NCBI GenBank assembly: GCA_003331985.1
Contig: QOQK01000004.1
Span: forward strand, 1-64,000
Source: PS1 clade bacterium
GTDB lineage: Bacteria; Pseudomonadota; Alphaproteobacteria; RS24
Length of the DNA: 64,000 bases
Reading direction: 5' to 3'
This document shows positions 37,946-48,657 of the stretch, in pieces. Every line of letters starts with the position of its first letter. The stretch's first letter is position 1. The translations under genes and the position numbers were made by a program. The notes below the pieces were generated by a model. It did no database searches. It was not told the DNA's origin and saw only the letters and a list, made by a program, of their open reading frames with translations.

Positions 37946-39148
37946 ATGTCCATGCGCCATATCAATTTCACACTCAGCCTTTTAGTTGGTTTTACTTTAA
38001 TCAATATGTCACCTCTGACAATCGCCTCGCCTGTTTCTGGCTTTGATAAATGGCTATCAGATGTGAAGGTTTCAGCTCAAGCGGAAGGGCTGTCCGAGGC
38101 GACTCTTAATAATCTGGTCGGGCTGACTATGGATCCTGATATCCTCGCTCTTGCAGCGCGGCAACCAGAATATGTAAAACCTGCATGGGATTATCTCGAT
38201 ACAATGGTATCAGATACGCGTCTCAATAAGGGCAAATCTATGCTTGCCTCTAATCAAGCGATTTTTGACCGGCTTGAACAAACCTATGGTGTTAACAGAT
38301 TTTTGCTGACAGCTATCTGGGGCATGGAAACCAACTATGGTGGGTATCAAGGTAAAAAGCATGTTCTAAGAGCCTTAGCGACCCTTGGCTATGATGGGGG
38401 GCGGCGTAAGGCATTTGGCCGACAACAACTGATAGCTGCGCTGAAGATTTTAGAGGCTGGTGATATTCCGGCAGATAAAATGTATGGCTCATGGGCAGGA
38501 GCAATGGGGCAAACACAATTTATCCCAACCACTTATTTGGGTTATGCAGTTGATGCGACAGGCGACGGCAAACGCGACATCTGGAACAGCCGGGAAGATG
38601 CACTGGGTTCAGCCGCCAACTATCTGAAAGTCTCTGGATGGCGGGATGATATTAGATGGGGATATGAGGTCGCTTTGCCGGAGGGATTTGATTTTGCTCA
38701 GGCAGATTTGGCTCATCAAAAGACATTGAAGCAATGGCTGAGGCAAGGGGTTCGTGGTGTCAAAAAGCAGGTGCCAGAAAATAATGAAAAAGCGGCACTT
38801 TATTTGCCAGCCGGGTATTCCGGTCCAGCATTTCTGGTGACCGATAATTTCCGTGCGATTTTACGCTACAACACCGCACCATTTTATGCCCTGGCAATTG
38901 GTATTCTATCCGACAAACTGGGTGGAGGAGAAGGGGTTAGAACAGCCTGGCCAAAATCCGAGCGCCCTTTACATCCGTCTGAATTGCGTGAATTGCAATC
39001 TTTACTGACAAATGCTGGATATCCAACTGGTAAGCCAGACGGTATGATGGGGCGGAAAACACGCGACGCCATTCGTGCTTATCAAAAGAAGTACGAGCTT
39101 CAACCAGACGGGTATGCTACCCCGGCATTGCTGAATAGACTTAAATAG
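37946..39148 (+). CDS. lytic murein transglycosylase (MltB family) with peptidoglycan-binding domain
   Basis: LLTAIWGMETNYGGYQGKKHVLRALATLGYDGGRRKAFGRQQL, AGAMGQTQFIPTTYLGYAVDATGDGKRDIWNS; C-terminal PG_binding_1. Confidence 0.93.
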   Translation: MSMRHINFTLSLLVGFTLINMSPLTIASPVSGFDKWLSDVKVSAQAEGLSEATLNNLVGLTMDPDILALAARQPEYVKPAWDYLDTMVSDTRLNKGKSMLASNQAIFDRLEQTYGVNRFLLTAIWGMETNYGGYQGKKHVLRALATLGYDGGRRKAFGRQQLIAALKILEAGDIPADKMYGSWAGAMGQTQFIPTTYLGYAVDATGDGKRDIWNSREDALGSAANYLKVSGWRDDIRWGYEVALPEGFDFAQADLAHQKTLKQWLRQGVRGVKKQVPENNEKAALYLPAGYSGPAFLVTDNFRAILRYNTAPFYALAIGILSDKLGGGEGVRTAWPKSERPLHPSELRELQSLLTNAGYPTGKPDGMMGRKTRDAIRAYQKKYELQPDGYATPALLNRLK

Positions 39149-39156
39149 ACTGCCTG

Positions 39157-40575
39157 TTACCTAGGGAGTGCTGACTCGCCCATTAGGAACATATCAACTT
39201 CTCTGGCGCATTGGCGGCCTTCACGGATCGCCCAGACCACCAGTGACTGACCTCGGCGCATATCACCACAAGCAAACACTTTCTTTTGGGTGCTGGTATA
39301 GCTTTCAGTATCTGCAGCGACATTGCCCCTTTTATCGAGATCAACGCCAAGTTGTTCCAATAAGCCCATGTGGATTGGGTGTACAAAACCCATAGCAAGC
39401 AAAACCAAATCGGCTTTGATTTCAAATTCGCTATCCGGTTCCGGCTGGAAATTAGTATCAACACGCGCACATTTAAGAGCTGCAACCTTGCCGTCACTGC
39501 CGACCAGTTCGTTAGTTGTAACTGAGAAGTCCCGCAAAGCGCCTTCTTCTTGAGAACTGGAGGTGCGAAGTTTGAGTGGCCAGTTTGGCCAAGTCATACC
39601 TTTGTCTTCTTTTTCAGGAGGCATAGGCATAATTTCAAGTTGTGTAACTGAAAGCGCACCTTGTCGGAAACTCGTACCGATACAGTCTGAACCAGTATCA
39701 CCGCCCCCAATTACAACAACATGCTTGTCAGTTGCCGTAATAGGTTCAATATCACCAATTGGCTCTTGTCCGACGCGACGATTTTGTTGGGGTAAAAAGT
39801 CCATCGCATAGTGAACGCCATCAAGCTCACAGCCCGGAACAGGCAAGTCACGCGGCGACTCGGAGCCACCTGCAAGTACAACAGCATCATGTTTTGCATG
39901 AAGCTCGTCGCCGGTAATATCAACACCGACATGTGTGTTCAAATGGAAGGTGACACCTTCAGCTTCCAATTGCTCGACACGGCGATCGATGAGATGTTTT
40001 TCCATTTTAAAATCAGGAATGCCATAGCGAAGAAGCCCGCCAGCCTTAGCATTTTTTTCATAAAGATGAACGTCATGACCGGCGCGGGCAAGCTGCTGGG
40101 ATGCAGCAAGTCCTGCAGGGCCTGAGCCAATAACTGCAACAGATTTCCCTGTCTTGGCTTCAGAAACAAAAGGTTTAATCCAGTCTTCTTCCCAGCCTTT
40201 GTCGATGATGGCACATTCGATGGATTTAATAGTTACAGGCTCATCAATAAGGTTAAGCGTACAACTTGCTTCGCATGGCGCTGGGCAGATGCGTCCCGTA
40301 AATTCTGGGAAATTATTCGTGGAGTGCAGGTTTTGAAGTGCTTCCTGCCATTTACCATTATAAGTTAAATCATTCCAATCCGGAATTTGGTTGTTCACCG
40401 GACAGCCATTATGACAATAGGGAACACCGCAATCCATGCAGCGAGAAGCCTGCTTTTTCAGCTCATCAGCTTCCAATGGTACAACGAATTCACGGAAATG
40501 CTGAACCCGTTCCTCAGGGTCAACATAGCTTCGATCATGTCTGTTATATTCGAGAAAACCCGTTGGCTTACCCAT
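39157..40575 (-). CDS. gltD: glutamate synthase small subunit
   Basis: [67 protein letters not shown]. Confidence 0.96.
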   Translation of the reverse strand: MGKPTGFLEYNRHDRSYVDPEERVQHFREFVVPLEADELKKQASRCMDCGVPYCHNGCPVNNQIPDWNDLTYNGKWQEALQNLHSTNNFPEFTGRICPAPCEASCTLNLIDEPVTIKSIECAIIDKGWEEDWIKPFVSEAKTGKSVAVIGSGPAGLAASQQLARAGHDVHLYEKNAKAGGLLRYGIPDFKMEKHLIDRRVEQLEAEGVTFHLNTHVGVDITGDELHAKHDAVVLAGGSESPRDLPVPGCELDGVHYAMDFLPQQNRRVGQEPIGDIEPITATDKHVVVIGGGDTGSDCIGTSFRQGALSVTQLEIMPMPPEKEDKGMTWPNWPLKLRTSSSQEEGALRDFSVTTNELVGSDGKVAALKCARVDTNFQPEPDSEFEIKADLVLLAMGFVHPIHMGLLEQLGVDLDKRGNVAADTESYTSTQKKVFACGDMRRGQSLVVWAIREGRQCAREVDMFLMGESALPR

Positions 40576-40578
40576 ATC

Positions 40579-43500
40579 TTACTCTCCCGGTAGTGCGGAC
40601 TCATTGTCCGTTGATTCAACTTCAAGTTCTTTTAAGGCACGACGATATTCTGACGGCATGACTTTAACAAATTTTGGTAGCCAGTTATCCCAATCTGCAA
40701 GAATGGTTTTTGCCTTTGCGGAATTGGTATAACGGGCATGGTTTTCAAGTAACTTGTAAAGCCGTTCAGCATCATTACCTGACATATTATCACGTAAATC
40801 TGACAGATCATTTGTCATAATTGAGTCAATGTTCTCAAGCTCAACCATCGACATATTACATTTTGCTTCAAACGCGTCATTCTCGTTTAAGACATAAGCA
40901 ATGCCGCCTGACATACCAGCTGCAAAGTTACGCCCTGTCTCGCCAAGCACAACTACACAGCCGCCTGTCATATATTCGCAGCAATGATCGCCTGAACCTT
41001 CAACAACGGCAAATGCACCTGAATTTCTTACCGCAAAGCGTTCACCAGCGACCCCCCGGAAATAACATTCACCGGTAATCGCCCCGTAAAGTACGGTGTT
41101 ACCGACAATGATACTTTTTTCAGGTACAATGCCGCTTTCTTCGGGTGGGTAAATCGCAATTCGACCACCCGACAAGCCTTTGCCGACATAATCATTAGCT
41201 TCGCCGACCAGTTCGAAAGAAACGCCACGAGCCAGAAATGCGCCGAAGCTTTGTCCGGCAGTCCCGCTGAGGCGCACAGAGATAGTATCTTCTGCTAAAC
41301 CTTTATGGCCATATTTCTTTGCGACTTCGCCTGAAAGCATGGCGCCAGCAGTTCTATCAATATTCGTAATCGGTGTTTCGATAGTAACCGGTTTTTTATT
41401 TTCAAGAGCATCCTGCGCTTGAGCAATTAGCTTGCGGTCAAGAATGTCAACGATTGGGTGTTCTTGTTTTTGACTGCGATAAACGGCTTCACCGCGACTG
41501 TCGATTTTTGCGAACAGCTTGCTGAAATCAAGCCCTTTAGCTTTCCAGTGAGCAATGGCTTCATCCGTATCAAGCATGTCGGTCTGACCGATAAGTTCGT
41601 TCAAAGAGCGTACACCCATTTCAGCCATGATTTCACGCACTTCTTCGGCAACGAAGAAGAAATAATTAATGACATGCTCAGGTGTGCCAGTGAAGCGTTT
41701 CCTCAAGGTTTCATCTTGAGTGGCAATGCCGACAGGGCAGGTATTAAGATGGCACTTGCGCATCATGATACAACCAGATGCAATCAGCGGAGCCGTTGCA
41801 AAGCCAAATTCATCGGCACCCAGCAGAGCCCCAATTACAACATCACGACCTGTGCGGAGACCGCCGTCAACTTGAACGGAAATTCTGGTTCTTAATCGGT
41901 TCAGTACAAGTGTCTGGTGTGTTTCGGCAAGACCGATTTCCCAAGGACTACCCGCATGCTTAATGGAGGTCAGCGGGCTTGCACCTGTGCCGCCTTCAAA
42001 CCCTGAAATGGTGATATGGTCTGCGCGGGCTTTCGACACCCCAGCTGCCACGGTTCCAACCCCAACCTCGGAGACAAGCTTTACTGAAATATCTGCAGCG
42101 CTATTGGCGTTTTTAAGGTCAAAGATAAGCTGTGCAAGATCTTCGATAGAGTAAATATCATGGTGTGGGGGTGGGGAGATAAGGCCAACACCGGGAGTTG
42201 AATGGCGAACTGCAGCGATACGACGATCTACTTTGTGACCGGGAAGCTGACCGCCTTCACCTGGTTTTGCACCCTGTGCCATCTTGATTTGAATCATATC
42301 TGAATTCACCAGATATTCAGTTGTCACACCAAAACGCCCTGAGGCAACCTGTTTAATGGCTGAACGCATACTGTCGCCATTTTCAAGAGGTGTAAATCGT
42401 TGGGACTCCTCGCCGCCTTCCCCAGTATTGGATTTACCGCCAATACGGTTCATCGCTAGGGCAAGGGTTTGGTGAGCTTCTGGACTAATAGAACCAAAAG
42501 ACATAGCACCTGTCGCAAACCGCTTCACGATTTCAGAGGCCGGTTCAACATCATCTATGGAAATTTCCTGACGGCCGTTTTCTGCTGCTTTTTTCAGTTT
42601 GAACAGGCCGCGCAAAGTTAACAACTTCTCGTTCTGGACGTTTACCTTATCGGCATATTCTTTATATGTTTTGGAATCATCACTTCGTACAGCATGTTGC
42701 AATGTGCTGACTGTGTCGGCATTCCACATATGATCTTCACCGCGTGTGCGAACAGCATATTCACCGCCGACTTCAAGGCTACTGCGCAGAATTGCTTTAT
42801 CACCAAAGGCGTCGGTATGACGCTGAACAGTTTCGAGCGCAACTTCTTTAAGGCCAATGCCTTCAATTGTTGTCGCTGTGCCTCGGAAGTAAGAGTCCAC
42901 AAATTCGCCGGAAAGCCCTATGGCATCAAATATCTGTGCGCCGCAATAGGATTGGTAGGTTGAGATACCCATCTTGGACATCACTTTGCGGATACCTTTA
43001 CCCATAGCTTTGATATAACGCTGTGCAATTTCGTCGGATTTTAAATCTCGTGTCTCTTCATTCTCCAAGCACATTTGCTCAAGTGTTTCAAAAGCGAGGT
43101 AAGGATTTACAGCTTCTGCACCATAACCTGCCAGACAGCATATGTGGTGGACTTCGCGGGCTTCACCAGTTTCAACCACCAGACCGGTTGACGTACGAAG
43201 GCCTTTGCTGATTAGGTGATGGTGAACGGCTGAGGTTGCGAGCAATGCTGGGATAGCGACTTTATCAGCGGACAAATTCCGGTCGGAAAGAACAATAATG
43301 TTCTCGTGATTTTGAGTAATAGCAATCTCAGCTTCTTCACAAAGCGCGGCAAGTCTTTGAGACATGCCGACTGCGCCTTGGTCGGCAGGCCAGCAAATAT
43401 CAAGTGTCTTGGCATGGAAGTTATTATCTTCAATATCACTAATGGTTCTGATTTTCTCTAAATCTGCATTTGTGAGAACGGGCTGGTCAACCTCTAGACG

Positions 43501-45282
43501 CTTTTGCTTGGCGGTATCTTCGAGTTCAAGCAAATTGGGTCGTGGGCCGATAAAAGAGACCAATGACATAACCAATTCTTCACGAATAGGGTCAATCGGT
43601 GGATTGGTTACCTGAGCAAATAGCTGCTTAAAGTAGGTATAAAGAAGCTTGGCTTTATCAGAAAGAGCGGAAATGGGCGTATCTGTTCCCATTGACCCAA
43701 TCGCTTCCTCGCTTCTTTCGACCATTGGCGAGAGCAGGAATTTAAGATCTTCCTGCGTGTAGCCAAATGCTTGTTGTAAATCTAGAACCGGCGCATGTAA
43801 GCCGACATGGGCCGGTGCTGTACTTTCAGGCAGTTCAGACAATTTGATTTGTGCTTGATTGAGCCATTCTTGATAGGGTTGAGCAGAAGCAAGGTCTTCT
43901 TTAATTTCATTGTCTTCAATGATACGACCTTGTTCGAGGTCAATAAGAAGCATTTTACCAGGCTGGAGGCGCCATTTCTCGATGATTTTATCTTCCGGTG
44001 CAGGAAGTACACCCATCTCGGATGCCATCATAACGCGGTCATCAGAAGTGACATAATATCGGGCAGGGCGTAAGCCGTTACGGTCAAGCGTCGCACCAAT
44101 CTGGCGTCCATTGGTAAAGGCAACCGCCGCAGGGCCATCCCATGGCTCCATTAAAGCGGCGTTATACTCGTAAAAGGCGCGTCTTTTGGCATCCATGAGA
44201 GGGTTACCTGACCACGCCTCTGGTATGAGCATCATCATGGCATGTGGGAGTGAATAACCACTTTGAACCATCAGTTCCAATGCATTGTCAAAAGAGGCGG
44301 AGTCGGATTGGCCTTCTTCTATTAGCGGCCAAAGTTTTTCGAGGTCCTCACCAAAAAGTTCGGATTTAAGAGCTTCGTGGCGAGCTGCCATCCAATTGAC
44401 ATTACCGCGTACAGTATTGATTTCACCATTATGACAAATCATTCTGAAAGGCTGTGCGAGGCTCCAAGTTGGAAATGTGTTGGTTGAAAAGCGTTGGTGA
44501 ACAAGCGCCATCGCGGAAACCATATCTTTATCTTGTAGATCAAGATAGTAAGGACCTAGCTGGCTTGAAAGCAGCAGACCTTTGTAAAGAACAGTCCGTG
44601 AGTTCATCGACGGGATATAGAAAAATCCGTCTATATCGGGGTTAGCAAGTTTTTTTACCTCAATTTCGATACGGCGACGAATAACAAACAAATCACGATC
44701 AAATTTATCTCTTTTATCGGTGTCTTGAGCGTTACCAATCAAAAGTTGACGGGACTGAGGCTCTGAGGGGAAAATTGACTCCCCAAGATCGCTATTGTCT
44801 ACAGGCACATCGCGCCAGCCCAAAACAGTGTGGCCTTCTTCAGCAACAATCTTTTCAGCAATTTTTTCGACTTGAATGCGGTTTTCAGTTTCTGGAGGCA
44901 AGAAGAAGAACCCAACGGCATAGCTACCCTCTTCGGGTAAATCAAACCCGGCTTCACTACATACTTTGCGGAAAAACGCATCGGGCGTTTGAATGAGAAT
45001 ACCGACGCCATCTCCAGCTTTTGGGTCGGCACCAACCGCACCTCGATGTTCAAGATTATCAAGGATTTTTAAACCATCAGCAATGATATCGTGAGACTTA
45101 CGGTTCTTGATGTCAGCGACAAACCCAATACCACATGCATCATGTTCATGACGAGGATTGTACAGACCGAGAGGCTCAGGCAAGCCTGAGGTCTTTTCAT
45201 TTTTTAACGTTGTCTTCTCATCAGAAAGATAACTGCTTTGTTTGCTATCCATTAATTCAACTCTCGTTTCACATTCATGCAT
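40579..45282 (-). CDS. gltB: glutamate synthase large subunit
   Basis: HDACGIGFVADIKNRKSHDI, FMN/3Fe-4S region CHLNTCPVGIATQ, GXGXG-rich C-terminus; start may be ATG 45252. Confidence 0.97.
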   Translation of the reverse strand: MHECETRVELMDSKQSSYLSDEKTTLKNEKTSGLPEPLGLYNPRHEHDACGIGFVADIKNRKSHDIIADGLKILDNLEHRGAVGADPKAGDGVGILIQTPDAFFRKVCSEAGFDLPEEGSYAVGFFFLPPETENRIQVEKIAEKIVAEEGHTVLGWRDVPVDNSDLGESIFPSEPQSRQLLIGNAQDTDKRDKFDRDLFVIRRRIEIEVKKLANPDIDGFFYIPSMNSRTVLYKGLLLSSQLGPYYLDLQDKDMVSAMALVHQRFSTNTFPTWSLAQPFRMICHNGEINTVRGNVNWMAARHEALKSELFGEDLEKLWPLIEEGQSDSASFDNALELMVQSGYSLPHAMMMLIPEAWSGNPLMDAKRRAFYEYNAALMEPWDGPAAVAFTNGRQIGATLDRNGLRPARYYVTSDDRVMMASEMGVLPAPEDKIIEKWRLQPGKMLLIDLEQGRIIEDNEIKEDLASAQPYQEWLNQAQIKLSELPESTAPAHVGLHAPVLDLQQAFGYTQEDLKFLLSPMVERSEEAIGSMGTDTPISALSDKAKLLYTYFKQLFAQVTNPPIDPIREELVMSLVSFIGPRPNLLELEDTAKQKRLEVDQPVLTNADLEKIRTISDIEDNNFHAKTLDICWPADQGAVGMSQRLAALCEEAEIAITQNHENIIVLSDRNLSADKVAIPALLATSAVHHHLISKGLRTSTGLVVETGEAREVHHICCLAGYGAEAVNPYLAFETLEQMCLENEETRDLKSDEIAQRYIKAMGKGIRKVMSKMGISTYQSYCGAQIFDAIGLSGEFVDSYFRGTATTIEGIGLKEVALETVQRHTDAFGDKAILRSSLEVGGEYAVRTRGEDHMWNADTVSTLQHAVRSDDSKTYKEYADKVNVQNEKLLTLRGLFKLKKAAENGRQEISIDDVEPASEIVKRFATGAMSFGSISPEAHQTLALAMNRIGGKSNTGEGGEESQRFTPLENGDSMRSAIKQVASGRFGVTTEYLVNSDMIQIKMAQGAKPGEGGQLPGHKVDRRIAAVRHSTPGVGLISPPPHHDIYSIEDLAQLIFDLKNANSAADISVKLVSEVGVGTVAAGVSKARADHITISGFEGGTGASPLTSIKHAGSPWEIGLAETHQTLVLNRLRTRISVQVDGGLRTGRDVVIGALLGADEFGFATAPLIASGCIMMRKCHLNTCPVGIATQDETLRKRFTGTPEHVINYFFFVAEEVREIMAEMGVRSLNELIGQTDMLDTDEAIAHWKAKGLDFSKLFAKIDSRGEAVYRSQKQEHPIVDILDRKLIAQAQDALENKKPVTIETPITNIDRTAGAMLSGEVAKKYGHKGLAEDTISVRLSGTAGQSFGAFLARGVSFELVGEANDYVGKGLSGGRIAIYPPEESGIVPEKSIIVGNTVLYGAITGECYFRGVAGERFAVRNSGAFAVVEGSGDHCCEYMTGGCVVVLGETGRNFAAGMSGGIAYVLNENDAFEAKCNMSMVELENIDSIMTNDLSDLRDNMSGNDAERLYKLLENHARYTNSAKAKTILADWDNWLPKFVKVMPSEYRRALKELEVESTDNESALPGE

Positions 45283-45805
45283 TGAGTATTTGAAGGATTC
45301 AAATACTCAGGCTGGGTTTTTGATAACATCTGAGCGGAGCTAGATGACACCGCTTAATGATATTTATTCAAAAAGCATGTTTTTAAAACATACAGTCCAG
45401 AAATTACCAATAAACCTAAATCCCGTACACAATTATCCTACGAGTAAAGTCTAAGATAGGTTCATCATTGATAATGTAAATATGCCACTTGTGGCGAAAA
45501 CTGACAAGTAAATATGTCAGCTTTGTTGACCTATATTATTCTTAATAAATTCAATCTATTACAGTTTTATTCTAATTATTGGGTGATGTCGCGCCCAATG
45601 GTCGCACAAGATAACGTTTTTGTGAAGACAAGTCACGAAAACGTGATGAGAAGATACCGGCAACAAGATTATATATTATCTTAGAAGGTTTAAAAACTAT
45701 GATGCAGATGCAACCGGCTTTATTTCAGTCAGAAATCGGAATTCGCCTTCCCTTTCCAGGATTGAGCAATGTTTACAGGCTTTTGGGCCAAAAAAGTCCA
45801 AAGGC

Positions 45806-46549
45806 ATGTTGCTTGCTGTCGATTTGCCTGACTTATCAAAATCGAATGATTTCTCACAAACAATAGATGCTGGTATTAACAAACTATCCTCTATGGATGT
45901 TTCTTACATGATTAGCATTCAAAATCTTCGGAGAAGTCAGTTTACGCATTTAAAAGACATTCTGAATCTCGTGAGTACCCCTCCGGTTTCTTTTGTCGCT
46001 GGTTTGAACCATGCTGAAGGGATAAACCGAAATATTTTAAGCCCAATATTTTTGCCGGGTGATGTAGATGAGATGTTGGAGGCTTACGAGTCGGCTCAAG
46101 AGACGTTAATGAAAAACACCCTCGCTTCCGTTACGGAAAGTAATAAATTCGGGCTCCTAAGCTTTGTTGAAAGTGCCGCTCAACTTTATCGAAATAATGG
46201 CATAAATTTTTGTTTGCAATTAAGCGGGCTTATGGAGACCTGTCGTCTGTTGAAGATCAATGCCGGTGATATGGTGAAAATGCTTCCTAAAGCATCAATT
46301 AAACTTATCTCATTAGGCGGCGTAAATAATGAAAATCCATCAGTTTCATCTGCTATGTCGCATGATATTCGTGTTTTATATGGGCATTGTTTGACGCGTT
46401 TTGGGCCACAAAAAACCTTAGTCAATTTTCAGGACTTTCTTGATGCCCGTGCGCAGGGGCAAGAGCCATTCGCGCATCTGGAGCAAGCCTGCCGATCGGC
46501 TGGGACACTTGGGCCAGAACTGGGGCAGGCGCAACTTGGAAAATTCTAA
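45806..46549 (+). CDS. hypothetical protein
   Basis: 247 aa ORF with coherent amino-acid composition; reading frame stays open upstream of the first ATG. Confidence 0.55.
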   Translation: MLLAVDLPDLSKSNDFSQTIDAGINKLSSMDVSYMISIQNLRRSQFTHLKDILNLVSTPPVSFVAGLNHAEGINRNILSPIFLPGDVDEMLEAYESAQETLMKNTLASVTESNKFGLLSFVESAAQLYRNNGINFCLQLSGLMETCRLLKINAGDMVKMLPKASIKLISLGGVNNENPSVSSAMSHDIRVLYGHCLTRFGPQKTLVNFQDFLDARAQGQEPFAHLEQACRSAGTLGPELGQAQLGKF

Positions 46550-47454
46550 TTTATTTTGTCGTTGATAAAAGTGGTGATTTTTTTGACCGCTTCTTTTGAC
46601 TCTGGAACAAAATCCGCTCCAAGCTGGAAAACATGGGGCATGTTTTCATAAATTTCCAAAGTGCAATCATTACCAGCCTTGATAGCTTTCTCGGCAAATG
46701 AACATGCGTCATCCCAGAGGATTTCATCAGTCCCAACCTGAATAAGTAAAGGCGGTAAATTTTTCAAATCTGCAAAAAGCGGAGAAACAAGCGGGTGAGT
46801 TGCGGGTGTATCGCCATGATATAACGCTGCTGTTTCCGTTAGCTTGGTACCATCCAGCATATCGTCAATATTATTCCGAAGTCGGATAGATGCGCCGCTA
46901 CCGGTTAAATCTGTCCATGGTGACATGGTAACAGCACAGGCAGGTAAGGGTTTGCCAACTTCTTTTAGTTTCAATAATAAAGCGAGGGTAAGGCACCCAC
47001 CGGCACTATCGCCAGCTACTGCAATGTTCTCTGGCGCATAGCCAGTTTGTAACAGCCAGTCATAGGCTTTTTCAGCGTCTTCAAGCGCAGCGGGGAATTT
47101 GTGTTTTGGTGCCAGTCGGTAATCAATCGAAAGCGCTCGAAATGAACTGGATTTAGTAATGTTTTTAACGAGACCACGATGAGATTTAGGACTTCCTAAC
47201 AGAAATGCGCCACCATGCAGATACAGCAGGGCACCTTTAGCGTTAGTGTCCCCTAGCCATTCTGCGTAAATATGGTCAATCATGATTTTTTCGTCGGCTT
47301 TTGGAATAATCCGCGACAACCAGCGGCTTATTGGACCCTCCCCACGGGAAGCAATTTTAAGATCCTCAACGCCGCCGGCATTCACGAGCATTGGCTTGAT
47401 AAAATGCCTGAAAACCCTTTTCAATATTCGCGCCTGAATACTTATTTTTTTCAT
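46546..47454 (-). CDS. alpha/beta hydrolase, hormone-sensitive-lipase (GDXG) family
   Basis: LYLHGGAFLLGSPKSHR (HGG), VAGDSAGGCLTLALLL (GDSAGG), LLIQVGTDEILWDD. Confidence 0.93.
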   Translation of the reverse strand: MKKISIQARILKRVFRHFIKPMLVNAGGVEDLKIASRGEGPISRWLSRIIPKADEKIMIDHIYAEWLGDTNAKGALLYLHGGAFLLGSPKSHRGLVKNITKSSSFRALSIDYRLAPKHKFPAALEDAEKAYDWLLQTGYAPENIAVAGDSAGGCLTLALLLKLKEVGKPLPACAVTMSPWTDLTGSGASIRLRNNIDDMLDGTKLTETAALYHGDTPATHPLVSPLFADLKNLPPLLIQVGTDEILWDDACSFAEKAIKAGNDCTLEIYENMPHVFQLGADFVPESKEAVKKITTFINDKIN

Positions 47455-47585
47455 TTTATGGCCTTAACTCCTGAGGCCCGACAAACCTACAACTGCAATT
47501 CACGTAACATAAAGTCATAGGTTGATATATAGACATCGGTCAGGCCTTTTTCTATTTTTGCTCACACTAAAACAGCAAATATTTC

Positions 47586-48473
47586 TCAGGTCCTTGCATT
47601 TGGGGGATGTAAGAAGTTTTTTATGCGGTATTTTAATATTCTAAAGAAAAAAATAACTGAGATAATTTTTGGTTTCTGGAATTTGTCTAAAGCTCTTAAA
47701 TAAGAGAAATTGCCTGTTTCACATATAAATTTGTGTGTTCGATGTAGCAGGTAATCTCGACCTCCCTTAACGGGCTTGAGAGGGTCGAAATTTTTTTCCA
47801 GCGTCCTTAAATGGCAAGCCATAGTCACATTTTTTTCGGTTGAATTAGTTAGTCTGATTTCCCCATCATTGCGGCTATAAATAACGCCAATCATCCGGCT
47901 ATAATGGGGTATGTGACCTCGGGCCATTAAGCGACAACATAAATCTGTATCTTCATCAAGGCTCAAATTGACATCTAAGCCACCCATTTCAAGAAAAAGA
48001 CTGCGTTTAATCCAGAAACCAGCACTTAAACGAGCCTTATATTTTTTAAAGTTTTGAGTTAGCAAGAAACCTGAAACAGGCATCCTATTCTTTGTAATTT
48101 TGCCATTCATTAGTTGATCACAGAAGCCCCAGCTAACATCATTTTTTAGATAAATTTCAGGCAAACATTCAAGATACTCAGGCATCAAAATATCGTCGTC
48201 ATCAAGGAACAATATGAATTTACCTGTAGCGAGTTTTACGCCCAAATTCCGCGTTTGTGATGTGCTATTATTTCCGTCGTCTCTGCAAAAGTATTTTATG
48301 TTTCCAGATTTGATATACTCACGTAACCATTCTTCTGCACTGGATGTCTGATCTTCAACAACAATAATTTCTATTGATGGGTTGTTAGATTTCAGAACAC
48401 TCTCGACAGCTCTCAAAGCCAAGGCGCCCCGATTATGGGTAGGGATAACAACTGAGAGAAGAGTAGTGCTCAT
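47586..48473 (-). CDS. glycosyltransferase family 2
   Basis: LLSVVIPTHNRGALALRAVESVLKSN, GKFILFLDDDDILMPEYL. Confidence 0.92.
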   Translation of the reverse strand: MSTTLLSVVIPTHNRGALALRAVESVLKSNNPSIEIIVVEDQTSSAEEWLREYIKSGNIKYFCRDDGNNSTSQTRNLGVKLATGKFILFLDDDDILMPEYLECLPEIYLKNDVSWGFCDQLMNGKITKNRMPVSGFLLTQNFKKYKARLSAGFWIKRSLFLEMGGLDVNLSLDEDTDLCCRLMARGHIPHYSRMIGVIYSRNDGEIRLTNSTEKNVTMACHLRTLEKNFDPLKPVKGGRDYLLHRTHKFICETGNFSYLRALDKFQKPKIISVIFFFRILKYRIKNFLHPPNART

Positions 48474-48657
48474 TGAATCAGTGACACTCCTTAAAATTAC
48501 AAATTATCCAGACGAGAAGGAATGACCATTATTGCAACGCATTCAAATTAATTTAATTAAATCACGATATACATATTTAAAATTATAAACCAATCTTTTT
48601 TATTAGTTTATTTTATAACTTTTAAAAGCACTTTTTATTTCGTTGGCAAATGAGGTT

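Noticed and set aside
40821-44996. Many short ORFs antisense to gltB
   Set aside because: Shadow ORFs of a long, clearly assigned gene.
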